Source: Desulfobacteraceae bacterium | Lineage (GTDB): Bacteria; Desulfobacterota; Desulfobacteria; Desulfobacterales; ETH-SRB1 | Length of the DNA stretch: 64,000 bases | Assembly: GCA_030593145.1 (NCBI GenBank) | Contig: JAUVHU010000003.1 | Span: 1-64,000 of the forward strand | Direction: 5' to 3' | Notes under the pieces: generated by a model | Told to the model about the DNA's origin: nothing | Database searches by the model: none | The model's input: the letters and a program-made list of their open reading frames with translations, nothing else | Shown: one piece after another, positions 23,952 through 31,877 of the stretch | Position numbering within the stretch: the first letter of the stretch is position 1 | Layout of the letters: each line of letters opens with the position of its first letter | Program-made: the position numbers and the translations under genes

Positions 23952-24858
23952 GCTGGTTCTCCTGTTTAATCTTCAAAGCTTCGTTATATACCTTATTCTT
24001 AGAAATATTGTATTGCTTTGACATCTCTTTTGCAAGCTCAGAAAGCCTTGTGCCTTTTATTTGCAGCCGTTTTTTTATTTCATCTCTTATAGTCTTCATG
24101 GAAATGTCTTCCTTTTTTTTGCGACCGCCGACAAGAAGAGTGCATTCCCCTTTTACTTCAGGACGTTCCTTTAATCTGGAAAGGATATCAGACAAAGCGC
24201 CCCTGATATATTCCTCATGAAGTTTGGTCATTTCACGAGACAAAACTCCCTTTCTGTCTCCAACAACCATTATTATTTCCTCTAAAAATTTTAAGATACG
24301 CTTTGGAGATTCATAAAATATTATTGTTCTGCGTTCACCGGCAAGCTGCTTTAACTGTTCAAGACGTTTCGCCTTTTTTCTCGCTGGAAAACCCGCGAAA
24401 ATAAAGGAATCTGTTGGCAACCCGGCAACGCTGAGGGCGGTAATGGCTGCAGACACACCTGGCACCGGAATAACCTGAATGCCGCTAGCTGCAGCCTCTT
24501 TTATCAAGTGATAGCCTGGATCGGAAAGGAGCGGTGTCCCTGCATTCGACACAAGCGCAACAGACAGTCCTGAATTAAGTTTATCCAACAGTGCGGGTAT
24601 TTTCTTTCTTTCGTTATGTTCATGACATGAAGTGAGACGACCCTTAATCTTATAAAAAGACAGAAGCTTTCTTGTGTGCCTCGTATCTTCAGCCGCAATA
24701 ATATCGATCTGCCTGAGAATATTAAGAGCCCTTAATGTTATATCCTCCATATTTCCTATGGGAGTAGCAACAACATAAAGATTACCCTTAAGGATTGTTG
24801 ATTGTTGATTGTTGATTGTTGGTTGATAATTAATGAATTCCGGATTATGTATAGGCAT
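23944..24858 (-). CDS. rsmI: 16S rRNA (cytidine1402-2'-O)-methyltransferase RsmI
   Basis: RsmI adds the 2'-O-methyl group at C1402 of 16S rRNA. Family motifs are YVVATPIGNMEDITLRAL, AAEDTRHTRKLL, SNAGTPLLSDPGY and PVPGVSAAITALS. The start chosen is Met9 of the track ORF (24858). The first roughly 24 residues (NYQPTINNQQSTI) are encoded by a 7-base tandem repeat and are unlike other RsmI proteins, which begin about where LKGNLYVVATP begins here. No better start codon lies downstream. The end overlaps the acyl-CoA synthetase start by 8 bases. Confidence 0.93.
   Translation of the reverse strand: MPIHNPEFINYQPTINNQQSTILKGNLYVVATPIGNMEDITLRALNILRQIDIIAAEDTRHTRKLLSFYKIKGRLTSCHEHNERKKIPALLDKLNSGLSVALVSNAGTPLLSDPGYHLIKEAAASGIQVIPVPGVSAAITALSVAGLPTDSFIFAGFPARKKAKRLEQLKQLAGERRTIIFYESPKRILKFLEEIIMVVGDRKGVLSREMTKLHEEYIRGALSDILSRLKERPEVKGECTLLVGGRKKKEDISMKTIRDEIKKRLQIKGTRLSELAKEMSKQYNISKNKVYNEALKIKQENQHA
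24793..24826. repeat. Tandem TGATTGT heptads inside the rsmI 5' end
   Basis: GATTGT appears four times with strict 7-base spacing, then drifts (TGGTTGA). A looser heptad run, AATCATAAATCATTAATCATCAATC, lies at 24881-24904, before the start. Confidence 0.8.
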
Positions 24859-24909
24859 GTTCAAAGTCTTTTCAATCGACAATCATAAATCATTAATCAT
24901 CAATCCTTA

Positions 24910-25281
24910 TTATGTATAGGCAAGTTCAAAGGCATTTTTAATTATTTCTATGCTCTGGTCGCCCTGTATTGGATGAATAGCCACCACATCAAATCTTGCC
25001 TTGACATCTCTTAGTTTTGTGGCTTTGAGATAATATAAAGCTACCATCGAAATCTTCCGCTGTTTTTTGGGGGTTACTGCCCATTTGGGATTTCCGAAAC
25101 GATATGATCTCCTTGCTTTGACCTCTATAAAAACAATTGCGCCTTTTTCTTTTGCTATTATATCGATTTCGCCGAGTTTAGTGCGGTAATTTTGCTCAAG
25201 GATCCTGTACCCGTGTTTTTTAAGATGTTCAACAGCAACTGCTTCACATATTTCACCAAATTGCTGATCCCTGCTTTTCAT
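24910..25281 (-). CDS. YraN/UPF0102 family nuclease-like protein
   Basis: The protein has 123 aa, normal for YraN. It carries the PD-(D/E)xK-type core GEIDIIAKE..VFIEVKAR and opening FGEICEAVAVEHLKKHGYRIL. YraN proteins are widespread and resemble Holliday-junction-type nucleases, but their role is unproven. Its last codons (TATGTATAGGCAAGTTCAAAGGC on the plus strand) are duplicated about 65 bases further down, next to the rsmI start. Confidence 0.9.
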   Translation of the reverse strand: MKSRDQQFGEICEAVAVEHLKKHGYRILEQNYRTKLGEIDIIAKEKGAIVFIEVKARRSYRFGNPKWAVTPKKQRKISMVALYYLKATKLRDVKARFDVVAIHPIQGDQSIEIIKNAFELAYT

Positions 25282-25604
25282 TAGAATTGTCCCTTTTTCA
25301 CAAGACTTTGATATTTTCGTAAAAAGTTACAAAAATTATTTTAAGGTTTATATCAATTAATCAATCAAAAATCAATATACTTGACGCTGAAGCTTTTTTT
25401 TGTGGTACAAGAACAAAAAAAGCTGATGTGAGACCTTTGCAAAACGCCCCCTTTTGCCCAATTTCAGCGTCAGGCTCAGATTTTAATCCTCGAAATATTC
25501 AATATATTCCTCCGGTTAAAATCTTCGCCTTCCTTGAACTTGAGCAAAATTGAGCATTTTTCAAAAGTCTCAATGTTCAAATAACAAGTCGAATATAATG
25601 AACC
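25282..25604. other. Gap holding a hairpin and MITE-A
   Basis: About 320 bases without a gene between yraN and the PP2C gene, which diverge. AGCTTTTTTTTGTGG..AAAAAAAGCT at 25390-25424 forms a hairpin. The rest is mostly MITE-A. Confidence 0.5.
25429..25572. mobile_element. MITE-A, full copy 1
   Basis: The 144-base element begins TGAGACCTTTGCAAAACG and ends CATTTTTCAAAAGTCTCA, an imperfect terminal inverted repeat (TGAGACYTTTG). Inside are CGTCAGGCTCAGATTT and CTCGAAATATTCAATATATTCCTCCGG. The copy at 35042-35207 shares these blocks in the same order. There is no ORF, so it would need a transposase in trans. Confidence 0.8.
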
Positions 25605-26360
25605 ATGGTTACCATTGAATCAACAGGCATTACTGATATTGGTAAAAGACGGAAGAACAATGAAGACTCTATGCTCCTTGATGACGAACAAAGGCTCTAT
25701 GTTGTTGCCGACGGCATGGGCGGACATCAAGCCGGAGAAGTAGCCAGCAAGCTTGTAGTGGAAACAATCCGGCACTATATGAAGCAATTCAAGGATGGGG
25801 GTAAAACTGAAGAATTAGACGACTCCGACGAAACTCTCTCCAGGGAAGCCAATCGGTTATTAGCCGGCATCAACATGGCCAACAATGTTGTTTATAATGT
25901 CTCCCATATAAAAAACACTTACAGCGGGATGGGCTCCACTGTATCGGCTGTATATTTTACTAACAAAACTCTTATCTCCGCCAATGTTGGTGACAGCCCG
26001 ATTTATCTTGTTCGCAACGGAAACATAGAGCTTCTATCCACAACTCACAACCAGTTTTCCGAGATGGTAGCTCTTGACCCCGCCATGGCGATGCAGATTA
26101 GCCCCGAGTTTAAACATATACTCACCAGAGCCATAGGAACAAAAAAAAGCGTAAAAGCTGATATCTGCGAAATTCGGTATTTCAAAGAAGATATTCTGGT
26201 TATTAGTTCCGATGGATTGAGCAACAAAATCTCTCAGGAAGAAATACTTGACGTTATAAATAAAGAGCGACCCGATAAAGCCTGCCGCTCCCTTGTGGAT
26301 CTGGCCAACAAACGTGGTGGAGATGACAATATTACTGTTATTACTTTAAACCTAAATTGA
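25605..26360 (+). CDS. PP2C-type Ser/Thr protein phosphatase (Stp1/IreP-like)
   Basis: The protein has 251 aa, the normal length for bacterial PP2C phosphatases. Metal-binding motifs are KRRKNNEDS, VADGMGGHQAGE, SSDGLSNKIS and GGDDNITVI. It removes phosphate from Ser/Thr-phosphorylated proteins in the cytoplasm, using two Mn or Mg ions. No Hanks-type kinase lies next to it. It converges with ogt, 19 bases away. Confidence 0.93.
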   Translation: MVTIESTGITDIGKRRKNNEDSMLLDDEQRLYVVADGMGGHQAGEVASKLVVETIRHYMKQFKDGGKTEELDDSDETLSREANRLLAGINMANNVVYNVSHIKNTYSGMGSTVSAVYFTNKTLISANVGDSPIYLVRNGNIELLSTTHNQFSEMVALDPAMAMQISPEFKHILTRAIGTKKSVKADICEIRYFKEDILVISSDGLSNKISQEEILDVINKERPDKACRSLVDLANKRGGDDNITVITLNLN

Positions 26361-26379
26361 GCTATTTTTTACCAGACCG

Positions 26380-26943
26380 TCAATAGTAAATTCTATCTGT
26401 TAATACTTTCCCGTTTTTCGCAAACCTAATCTTTTCAAGTTCAAGCAAAGACCGTTTCATCTCCGGTCCGCTCATGAATCCACCAGAATGGCCGTCTGAC
26501 CTGACAACCCGATGGCATGGAATAACTATTGGAAACGAATTATGCGATAACGCTGAACCAACCGCCCTCGCGCCGCCGGCAATTCCCAGACTCTCTGCAA
26601 TCCTTCCATAAGTGCTTATCCACCCGCGGGGAATATCAAAACATGCTGAGAGAACCTTTCTTTGAAACTCTGAGCACTCTTCAAGGGCAACAGCTTCCAG
26701 TTTAAAAATAATCGATTCACCCTCAAGAAATTTATTTATCTGTTCGCCAAGCACTTTAATAAAAGAACACGATCGAAAACTCACATCAGCGAAATTACTA
26801 TGGACAAGTTTTTCCAGGGGCTTTCTTTTATCTGATAAAAAAATTCGATAAACTTTTGGCCCATCTATAGTTTCCTGCCAAACGACAGCAAATAAGCTAA
26901 AAGCCGATGGAATCAATATATAATACATTAAGCTACCATACAA
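26380..26943 (-). CDS. ogt: Methylated-DNA-protein-cysteine methyltransferase
   Basis: The 187-aa suicide repair protein accepts alkyl groups from O6-methylguanine. The active site is IPCHRVVRSDG with the acceptor Cys. The upstream helix-turn-helix is AESLGIAGGARAVGSALSHN, with the arginine finger. The C-terminal domain is complete; the N-terminal domain is diverged. Met6 is an equally good start. Confidence 0.92.
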   Translation of the reverse strand: MYGSLMYYILIPSAFSLFAVVWQETIDGPKVYRIFLSDKRKPLEKLVHSNFADVSFRSCSFIKVLGEQINKFLEGESIIFKLEAVALEECSEFQRKVLSACFDIPRGWISTYGRIAESLGIAGGARAVGSALSHNSFPIVIPCHRVVRSDGHSGGFMSGPEMKRSLLELEKIRFAKNGKVLTDRIYY

Positions 26944-26959
26944 AAAAACAGTTCTTCAT

Positions 26960-26998
26960 TTTAAGTAAGAAAGCCACCGATCTACGCTGATCATCACT
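26960..26998. repeat. MITE-B left end, overlapping a small ORF stop
   Basis: AAGCCACCGATCTACGCTGATCATCACTGA matches the left end of the full copy at 43746 (CAGCCACAGATCTACGCTGATTATCACT). It supplies the TGA stop of the small ORF at 26994. Confidence 0.6.
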
Positions 26999-27170
26999 GA
27001 TATAATTCTGTAACCGTCTCCAGAACATCTTCCTTGGACAAAAAACCCAGTTTGACCGCTCTGCAGACGAGAAAATCGTCTTCCTGTACCCTGCTCAATT
27101 CGCGCTCATGCGCAAAACGGGCCAGCTCCTGCAACTTTTTACGAATTGATTTTGCATACTGAAGCATCAT
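26994..27170 (-). CDS. Small helical protein, 58 aa
   Basis: Too short for the ORF track. ATGATG at 27170 opens MMLQYAKSIRKKLQELARFA..RELSRVQEDDFLVCRAVKLGFLSKEDVLETVTELYQ. The protein is predicted all-helical, with hydrophobic and charged residues alternating as in small DNA- or protein-binding factors. Codon use looks coding, but there is no strong ribosome-binding site. Family unknown. The stop lies in MITE-B sequence. The gap to the next gene holds nothing else. Confidence 0.4.
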   Translation of the reverse strand: MMLQYAKSIRKKLQELARFAHERELSRVQEDDFLVCRAVKLGFLSKEDVLETVTELYQ

Positions 27171-27245
27171 ATTTTACAATCATTTCAATAGGATCTGCAT
27201 AAATAGATATCAACTAATGTACTGATCAAGATACCAAGTTCTTTT

Positions 27246-28184
27246 TCATTGTCTCCGCGATCTGGGACGAACCGATTTGAAATATTCGACCTGCTTTTTC
27301 CAGTTGAAGCCGCAAGCTGTGTGACAATCGAATGGCCCGAACAGGATGTTGTAGTGATAGGATTTACCGCATTTAGGGCAGCTCAGGTTAAAGGTCAGCA
27401 CGCCTTCCTCTTCGGCCTCCCGATATCCTTCTATTCCGACAAACTGTATGCTGGCGTTCTGGTCACAGCCATCAGGGCAACGAAACATAATATAGTGGTC
27501 CGAAGCCATTGCGATATCTGGGAGCCTGTAATCAGCGCATCCGCTTAGGGTATAGGTCATAATGTTTGTCCGTGGTTCTCCGGGTTCCTCTATTTCAACG
27601 GTCTTTCGCGTCTCTTTTTTATCGTCCTTATAATAGCGAATCCTTATCAGGCGATCGTATTTTTGGACCATTTTTGCTGTCCCCTTGCCACCACGGACAA
27701 TCGTATTGCTGATTTGGGCATTGGCGTAAAATGTGTCCGCATCTCTCACCCAATCTAATTCCTGTTCCCGGAGATTGACGGCCCTTTCAACTTTTTCGGA
27801 AGGCCAGCCCAGCCGAGCGGCAATCATTTTGACATGGTGGATTTCAAGGGGATCGGCTTCTTCAATAATGATTTTGTTGAGTGACTCCCACAGAGCTTCG
27901 GCAAGATCCTCAAGAACTACGGTCTCTGCCTTTTTGTCGATTTCCTTGTGGTTAGATTGATAAAAATCGTCCCGATCCACGTATTTTGTATCGACAAGCA
28001 TCTCTTCAACGATTTCGTCGATTGCCTCTTGTCGTCTTTCCCTGTACTTATCTTCCTCTATTTTCAAAGGATACAGTATGTTGGCTACTTCACTTGCCCT
28101 CTTTGTGGCGGTTTCCCTGTTGGAGAAGATTGCGCCACCCAATCCCCATGGCTGGTCTGAAATATTCACAAAAACAGTTGTCAT
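27246..28184 (-). CDS. Unknown protein with C-terminal zinc ribbon
   Basis: I do not recognise this 312-aa protein. The first half is charged and helical (RERRQEAIDEIVEEML). A middle segment, HHVKMIAARLGWPSEKVERAVNL, could be a helix-turn-helix. The C-terminal third has Cys pairs CPDGC, CPKCG and CHTACG, which suggests one or two zinc ribbons. GGGAGGATGAAAGG precedes the ATG, a strong ribosome-binding site. Its promoter carries a 17-base repeat over the -10 box (see 28212), so it is probably regulated. It lies beside the MerR-like and type IIG genes but points away from them. Confidence 0.65.
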   Translation of the reverse strand: MTTVFVNISDQPWGLGGAIFSNRETATKRASEVANILYPLKIEEDKYRERRQEAIDEIVEEMLVDTKYVDRDDFYQSNHKEIDKKAETVVLEDLAEALWESLNKIIIEEADPLEIHHVKMIAARLGWPSEKVERAVNLREQELDWVRDADTFYANAQISNTIVRGGKGTAKMVQKYDRLIRIRYYKDDKKETRKTVEIEEPGEPRTNIMTYTLSGCADYRLPDIAMASDHYIMFRCPDGCDQNASIQFVGIEGYREAEEEGVLTFNLSCPKCGKSYHYNILFGPFDCHTACGFNWKKQVEYFKSVRPRSRRQ

Positions 28185-28211
28185 CCTTTCATCCTCCCGC
28201 GTTTGATATTA

Positions 28212-28228
28212 TTTGCCAAATATAGCAA
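28212..28228. promoter_or_regulatory. Repeated operator candidate, copy 1
   Basis: TTTGCCAAATATAGCAA recurs with two differences at 28265 (TTTACCATATATAGCAA), in the same direction. This copy covers the -10 box of the promoter for the zinc-ribbon gene. Confidence 0.5.
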
Positions 28229-28246
28229 CTTTAATTGTATTGTCAA
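28219..28246 (-). promoter_or_regulatory. Promoter of the zinc-ribbon gene
   Basis: Minus-strand TTGACA (28246-28241), 16-base spacer, TATATT (28224-28219). The gene starts at 28184, leaving a leader of about 30 bases. The -10 box lies inside operator copy 1. Confidence 0.6.
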
Positions 28247-28264
28247 CCAATAAAATAAAATAAA

Positions 28265-28281
28265 TTTACCATATATAGCAA
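28265..28281. promoter_or_regulatory. Repeated operator candidate, copy 2
   Basis: TTTACCATATATAGCAA, 53 bases from copy 1, upstream of the -35 box. Two such sites, five helical turns apart, would suit a looping or cooperative regulator. Confidence 0.45.
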
Positions 28282-28443
28282 ATTAATGAAAGTGTCGTGG
28301 TGATAAGAAGGGAATGGTCTTCAAAGGTCAAACGAGAAATCGTCAGGAGCAACATAATGACACCCATATGCCTCATCAGCATGGTAAGATGCCAACTAAT
28401 TTACAAATGGACCGCAAGTCCACCCGCTCAGCAGCTTTTTTAC

Positions 28444-28472
28444 TTGACATCTCAATCTGATTAGAATATGTA
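28444..28472 (+). promoter_or_regulatory. Promoter of the MerR-like gene
   Basis: TTGACA at 28444, 17-base spacer, TATGTA at 28467. The -10 box lies at the edge of the 22-base palindrome described next, as in an autoregulated promoter. Confidence 0.55.
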
Positions 28473-28488
28473 TTTGTACAAGTACATA
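28467..28488. promoter_or_regulatory. Palindromic operator TATGTATTTGTACAAGTACATA
   Basis: A 22-base inverted repeat with one mismatched pair. It covers the -10 box and lies 48 bases before the MerR-like start. Autoregulation by that protein is the simplest reading. Confidence 0.6.
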
Positions 28489-28535
28489 TCGTAGTTACTT
28501 TCTTTCCCATTCTCCATCACTTTAAAGGATTTATT

Positions 28536-28790
28536 ATGAACGCAGGAGACATCCTTCAACAAGCTGATGGTCTTACCCATGACAAGCTCACATACTTTGT
28601 CAGAGCTGGTTATCTCAATCCAAAAAAAATCAAAAAAGGTTCTCTAAATTATAACAAATTTTCAGGAAAAGATTTGTTTCTTGTCAAACGTGCTTGGGAA
28701 TACATCAAAACATACGACATGAAAACAAAAGCCGCCTTTAAACGGGCTGAAAATGAGTTTAAAGACCCACAGATGGCTCTATGGAGATAA
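28536..28790 (+). CDS. Small MerR-like HTH regulator
   Basis: This 84-aa protein opens with a MerR-type winged helix (GDILQQADGLTHDKLTYFVRAGYL, then KFSGKDLFLVKRAWEYI) and ends with a short helix. There is no effector domain, so it is a minimal MerR-type or excisionase-like DNA-binding protein. A ribosome-binding site AAAGGA lies upstream. Position before the type IIG gene and the palindrome in its promoter suggest a control protein for the restriction system. Confidence 0.75.
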   Translation: MNAGDILQQADGLTHDKLTYFVRAGYLNPKKIKKGSLNYNKFSGKDLFLVKRAWEYIKTYDMKTKAAFKRAENEFKDPQMALWR

Positions 28791-28886
28791 TGTCTAATAT
28801 GCAAACCAGCGGCCTGATGGTTTGTTCAACAGAAATAGAAAGATTACACCAGAGAGCAAAGCCAAATGCTCTAAATAGAGGCTGGC

Positions 28887-31874
28887 ATGAACAACCTTTC
28901 TAATAATGACTTCATGGACATCCTGATGAAGTTTGACATGATGCCAGAAACAGGTAAATCGTCTGGATTGGTTTTTGTTGGAAAAGAGAAGCGAGATAAC
29001 AGTGAAGTGATAGCTCTGGAATATGCTAAAAAATACGGAGCCGATGCTGTATATTTCAGGCGGTTTGATGGTGGCCGCCCCCCGATCCCACAGATTTATA
29101 TATATGATTTTACTGAAAATGAAAAGGATGATGATGAAATAGGTGTTTTATATAAAAGATTATGGAATTTTGGCCAGGTCCCGCTTTTTTTTATTTTTTA
29201 TAAAACTGAAGTTAAGATTTTCAACTGCCTGAAACATCCAAAACTTGATCCATCAACCGGAGATATATCATATTCAGTCTTTGAAACGATTAACTTAGCC
29301 TCAAATATAAAGAAAGAATTGGACAAAACAAAGGACTTTTCAGCAAAGCGATTTGATAATGGCACATTTTGGACCAACCCCAAATATAAAGACAGATTTA
29401 AGTTAAAAGATACAGTATATTTAAAATTATTAAATGAATTAAAGCGGACAAGAACAGATATAATCAAAAGCAAAATTCTGAAAGATGAAATCGCTCAAAA
29501 GCTCTTTGTTATGTCGATCCTTGTTAAGTATCTTGAGGAACGGGAGGATGAAAACGGTGTTAAAGTTTTTCCATCAGGGTTCTTTAGCGATTTTTCAGAT
29601 GGACATGATACTTTTTTGGGCGTTTTGAGGAAAAAGGGGGCGTGCCTTGATCTGTTCGACTATTTAGGTAGTAAAGACTGTTTTAACGGCGAGATTTTCA
29701 AATGGAAAGATGAAAAAGAGAGAGAAACTTTAAAAAACGCAGACCTTAAACCTTTTGCAGATTTTTTCGAAGGAAAACTGGATGGCCGCCAGTATACATT
29801 CTGGAGGCTCTATTCTTTTAATGACCTGCCCATAGAATTAATCAGCAATATTTATGAGGAATTCCTGGAATCTAAAAAAGGCATCGTTTATACGCCCCCA
29901 TATTTAGTCAATTTTCTTATTGATGAGCAGATGCCTCTTACCGACTTTCATAAGACTGATTTCAAGGCTATTGATCCGGCTTGCGGGTCAGGTGTTTTTC
30001 TGGTTGCCGCATTTCGGAGAATGATACACTGGTGGAGAATTCGAAATGATTGGAAAAAACCGGATGCTAACAATCTGAAAGAATTAAAAAAGATTCTCAA
30101 AAATAATATCTTTGGCGTTGATATGCATGAAGAAGCTGTGCGCCTGACATTTTTCAGTTTAAGCCTGGCCTTGCTGGACGAGCTGTCACCTAAAGTGATA
30201 TGGGAAAATCTAAAATTTGACAACCTGCGGGAAAGCAACCTAATAAGCAAAGATTTTTTTAAATTAATAAAGGATAATTTTTTCCAATCTGATTTTGACC
30301 TTGTGATTGGGAACCCACCTTTTGAGTCTAAATTAACTACTGCTGATGCAAAACAGATTGAACAACAAAAAATAAAGGAAAGACCAAAACTGCCTGATAA
30401 CCAGATTGCTTTGCTGTTCCTTGAGCAGGCCATGAACCTGTGCAAAGAAGGGTCCCATCTCTGCTTAATCATGCCTTCCGGGCCGTTTCTTTACAACAAC
30501 AATTCTGTGGAATATAGAAAATACTTTTTAAGCGCTTATCATGTGCCTCAAATAATAGATTTTACCTTTTTAAGCGCGGTTCTCTTTCAAAGTGCAAATG
30601 TTGCTGTAGCAGCCGTTTTTGCAAAAAAACAGAGTCCCACCAAAGAAGATCTGCTTCATGTAACAGTGAGAAGAACAAAGCCGGCCAAGGAAAAGCTGTA
30701 TTTTGAATTGGACTACTATGATTTCCATAGGATATCCCACCAGGAGGCATTAGAAAACAGGCTTGTCTGGAAAGCAAACTTATTAGGGGGCGGAAGGTTA
30801 AAGCACCTTATGGCAAGATTTGCGCCCCTGAGAACCTTAGGCGATTATTTAAAGGAAGCTAAAAATAAACATGGCTGGGCAATTGCAGAAGGATTCATAG
30901 TTGGCAATAGAGAAAATATAGATGAGCTAATAAAACTTAAGGCAAGTGCAGGAATATTATCCCTGAAAGATAGAAAAAGACTAGAAAGGTTGGAAAATAA
31001 ATATAAAAAAGCAGACTATCTTACAGATAAAAAGACCTTACCTCGGGATGCGCTCACCGAAGAAGGGATTGTTGAGGCTGAAATTCACCCTTTAAGAGAA
31101 GAATATTTTGAACGGAATAGGCAAAGAAATAAGCTAATTTTTAAAGGCCCACATTTGTTAATTAAAGAAAAAGTTACGAAAAATTCAATCCCAATAGCAT
31201 TTAGAAATAATGACCTATCTTTCCAACATGACATTATAGGTATTCACGCCCCTGAAGACCAAATAGACAAATTATTACAGATTGAAAAGCGAATCAAAAA
31301 TAATAAAACTTGCCTTTTCTATGTTGCAGGATATAGCGGATGTTACATGATCGGGCGGGCTACATCTATTTTAAAAGAAGATTTCGGAAGCCTGCCCTTT
31401 CCTGAAGATGAAACGGAGCTTGAACTTACTGAAATTGAACAGATTTTAGTGGATGATGTTTTGGATTATATGCTCGATTTCCGGAAAAAAGGTGAAACGT
31501 CTGTTGCTGAAAAACCTGTTAATGATCATCAGTTGCATCGATTCTCGGAAACATATTGCAGGGTTTTAAATTCAGTATATAAAGAGTTCAAACCATACAA
31601 GCCGCTAAAAACCGGCTCATTTATCTGTTTCCCGTTTTACTACAAGGATAAACCTCAAATTAAAACAGAAAATCCGGATGAACTTGAAGCAGCTTTATAT
31701 GAGCTAATCCAAAACAATACCAGCACGAATTCAAGAATTGTTAGAATGTTGAGGGTTTATGAAAACAACACTATTTATCTGATAAAACCCAAACAGACAC
31801 GCTACTGGCTACGATCTGTTGCTATTCGTGATGCAGACGATACTTTTACTGATCTGGTTGTTCAAGGATATTAA
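28887..31874 (+). CDS. Type IIG-like N6-adenine DNA methyltransferase / restriction enzyme
   Basis: This 995-aa protein has an N-terminal region with alpha/beta character (EYAKKYGADAVYFRRF), then a helical part, then a gamma-type amino-methyltransferase core: SAM motif DPACGSGVFLVAAF at about residue 360 and catalytic NPPFESK at about 475. A long C-terminal part probably recognises the target DNA (TRD). This layout is that of the Eco57I/type ISP-like enzymes, which methylate adenine and may cut. No classical nuclease motif was clear in the N-terminus. GAGG gives the ribosome-binding site. A probable nuclease gene follows 3 bases downstream. Confidence 0.88.
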   Translation: MNNLSNNDFMDILMKFDMMPETGKSSGLVFVGKEKRDNSEVIALEYAKKYGADAVYFRRFDGGRPPIPQIYIYDFTENEKDDDEIGVLYKRLWNFGQVPLFFIFYKTEVKIFNCLKHPKLDPSTGDISYSVFETINLASNIKKELDKTKDFSAKRFDNGTFWTNPKYKDRFKLKDTVYLKLLNELKRTRTDIIKSKILKDEIAQKLFVMSILVKYLEEREDENGVKVFPSGFFSDFSDGHDTFLGVLRKKGACLDLFDYLGSKDCFNGEIFKWKDEKERETLKNADLKPFADFFEGKLDGRQYTFWRLYSFNDLPIELISNIYEEFLESKKGIVYTPPYLVNFLIDEQMPLTDFHKTDFKAIDPACGSGVFLVAAFRRMIHWWRIRNDWKKPDANNLKELKKILKNNIFGVDMHEEAVRLTFFSLSLALLDELSPKVIWENLKFDNLRESNLISKDFFKLIKDNFFQSDFDLVIGNPPFESKLTTADAKQIEQQKIKERPKLPDNQIALLFLEQAMNLCKEGSHLCLIMPSGPFLYNNNSVEYRKYFLSAYHVPQIIDFTFLSAVLFQSANVAVAAVFAKKQSPTKEDLLHVTVRRTKPAKEKLYFELDYYDFHRISHQEALENRLVWKANLLGGGRLKHLMARFAPLRTLGDYLKEAKNKHGWAIAEGFIVGNRENIDELIKLKASAGILSLKDRKRLERLENKYKKADYLTDKKTLPRDALTEEGIVEAEIHPLREEYFERNRQRNKLIFKGPHLLIKEKVTKNSIPIAFRNNDLSFQHDIIGIHAPEDQIDKLLQIEKRIKNNKTCLFYVAGYSGCYMIGRATSILKEDFGSLPFPEDETELELTEIEQILVDDVLDYMLDFRKKGETSVAEKPVNDHQLHRFSETYCRVLNSVYKEFKPYKPLKTGSFICFPFYYKDKPQIKTENPDELEAALYELIQNNTSTNSRIVRMLRVYENNTIYLIKPKQTRYWLRSVAIRDADDTFTDLVVQGY

Positions 31875-31877
31875 TTA

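Noticed and set aside
28887-31874. BREX or other multi-gene phage defence around the methylase
   Set aside because: No brxA/B/C/L or pglZ-type genes lie nearby; the layout fits a type IIG-like system better.
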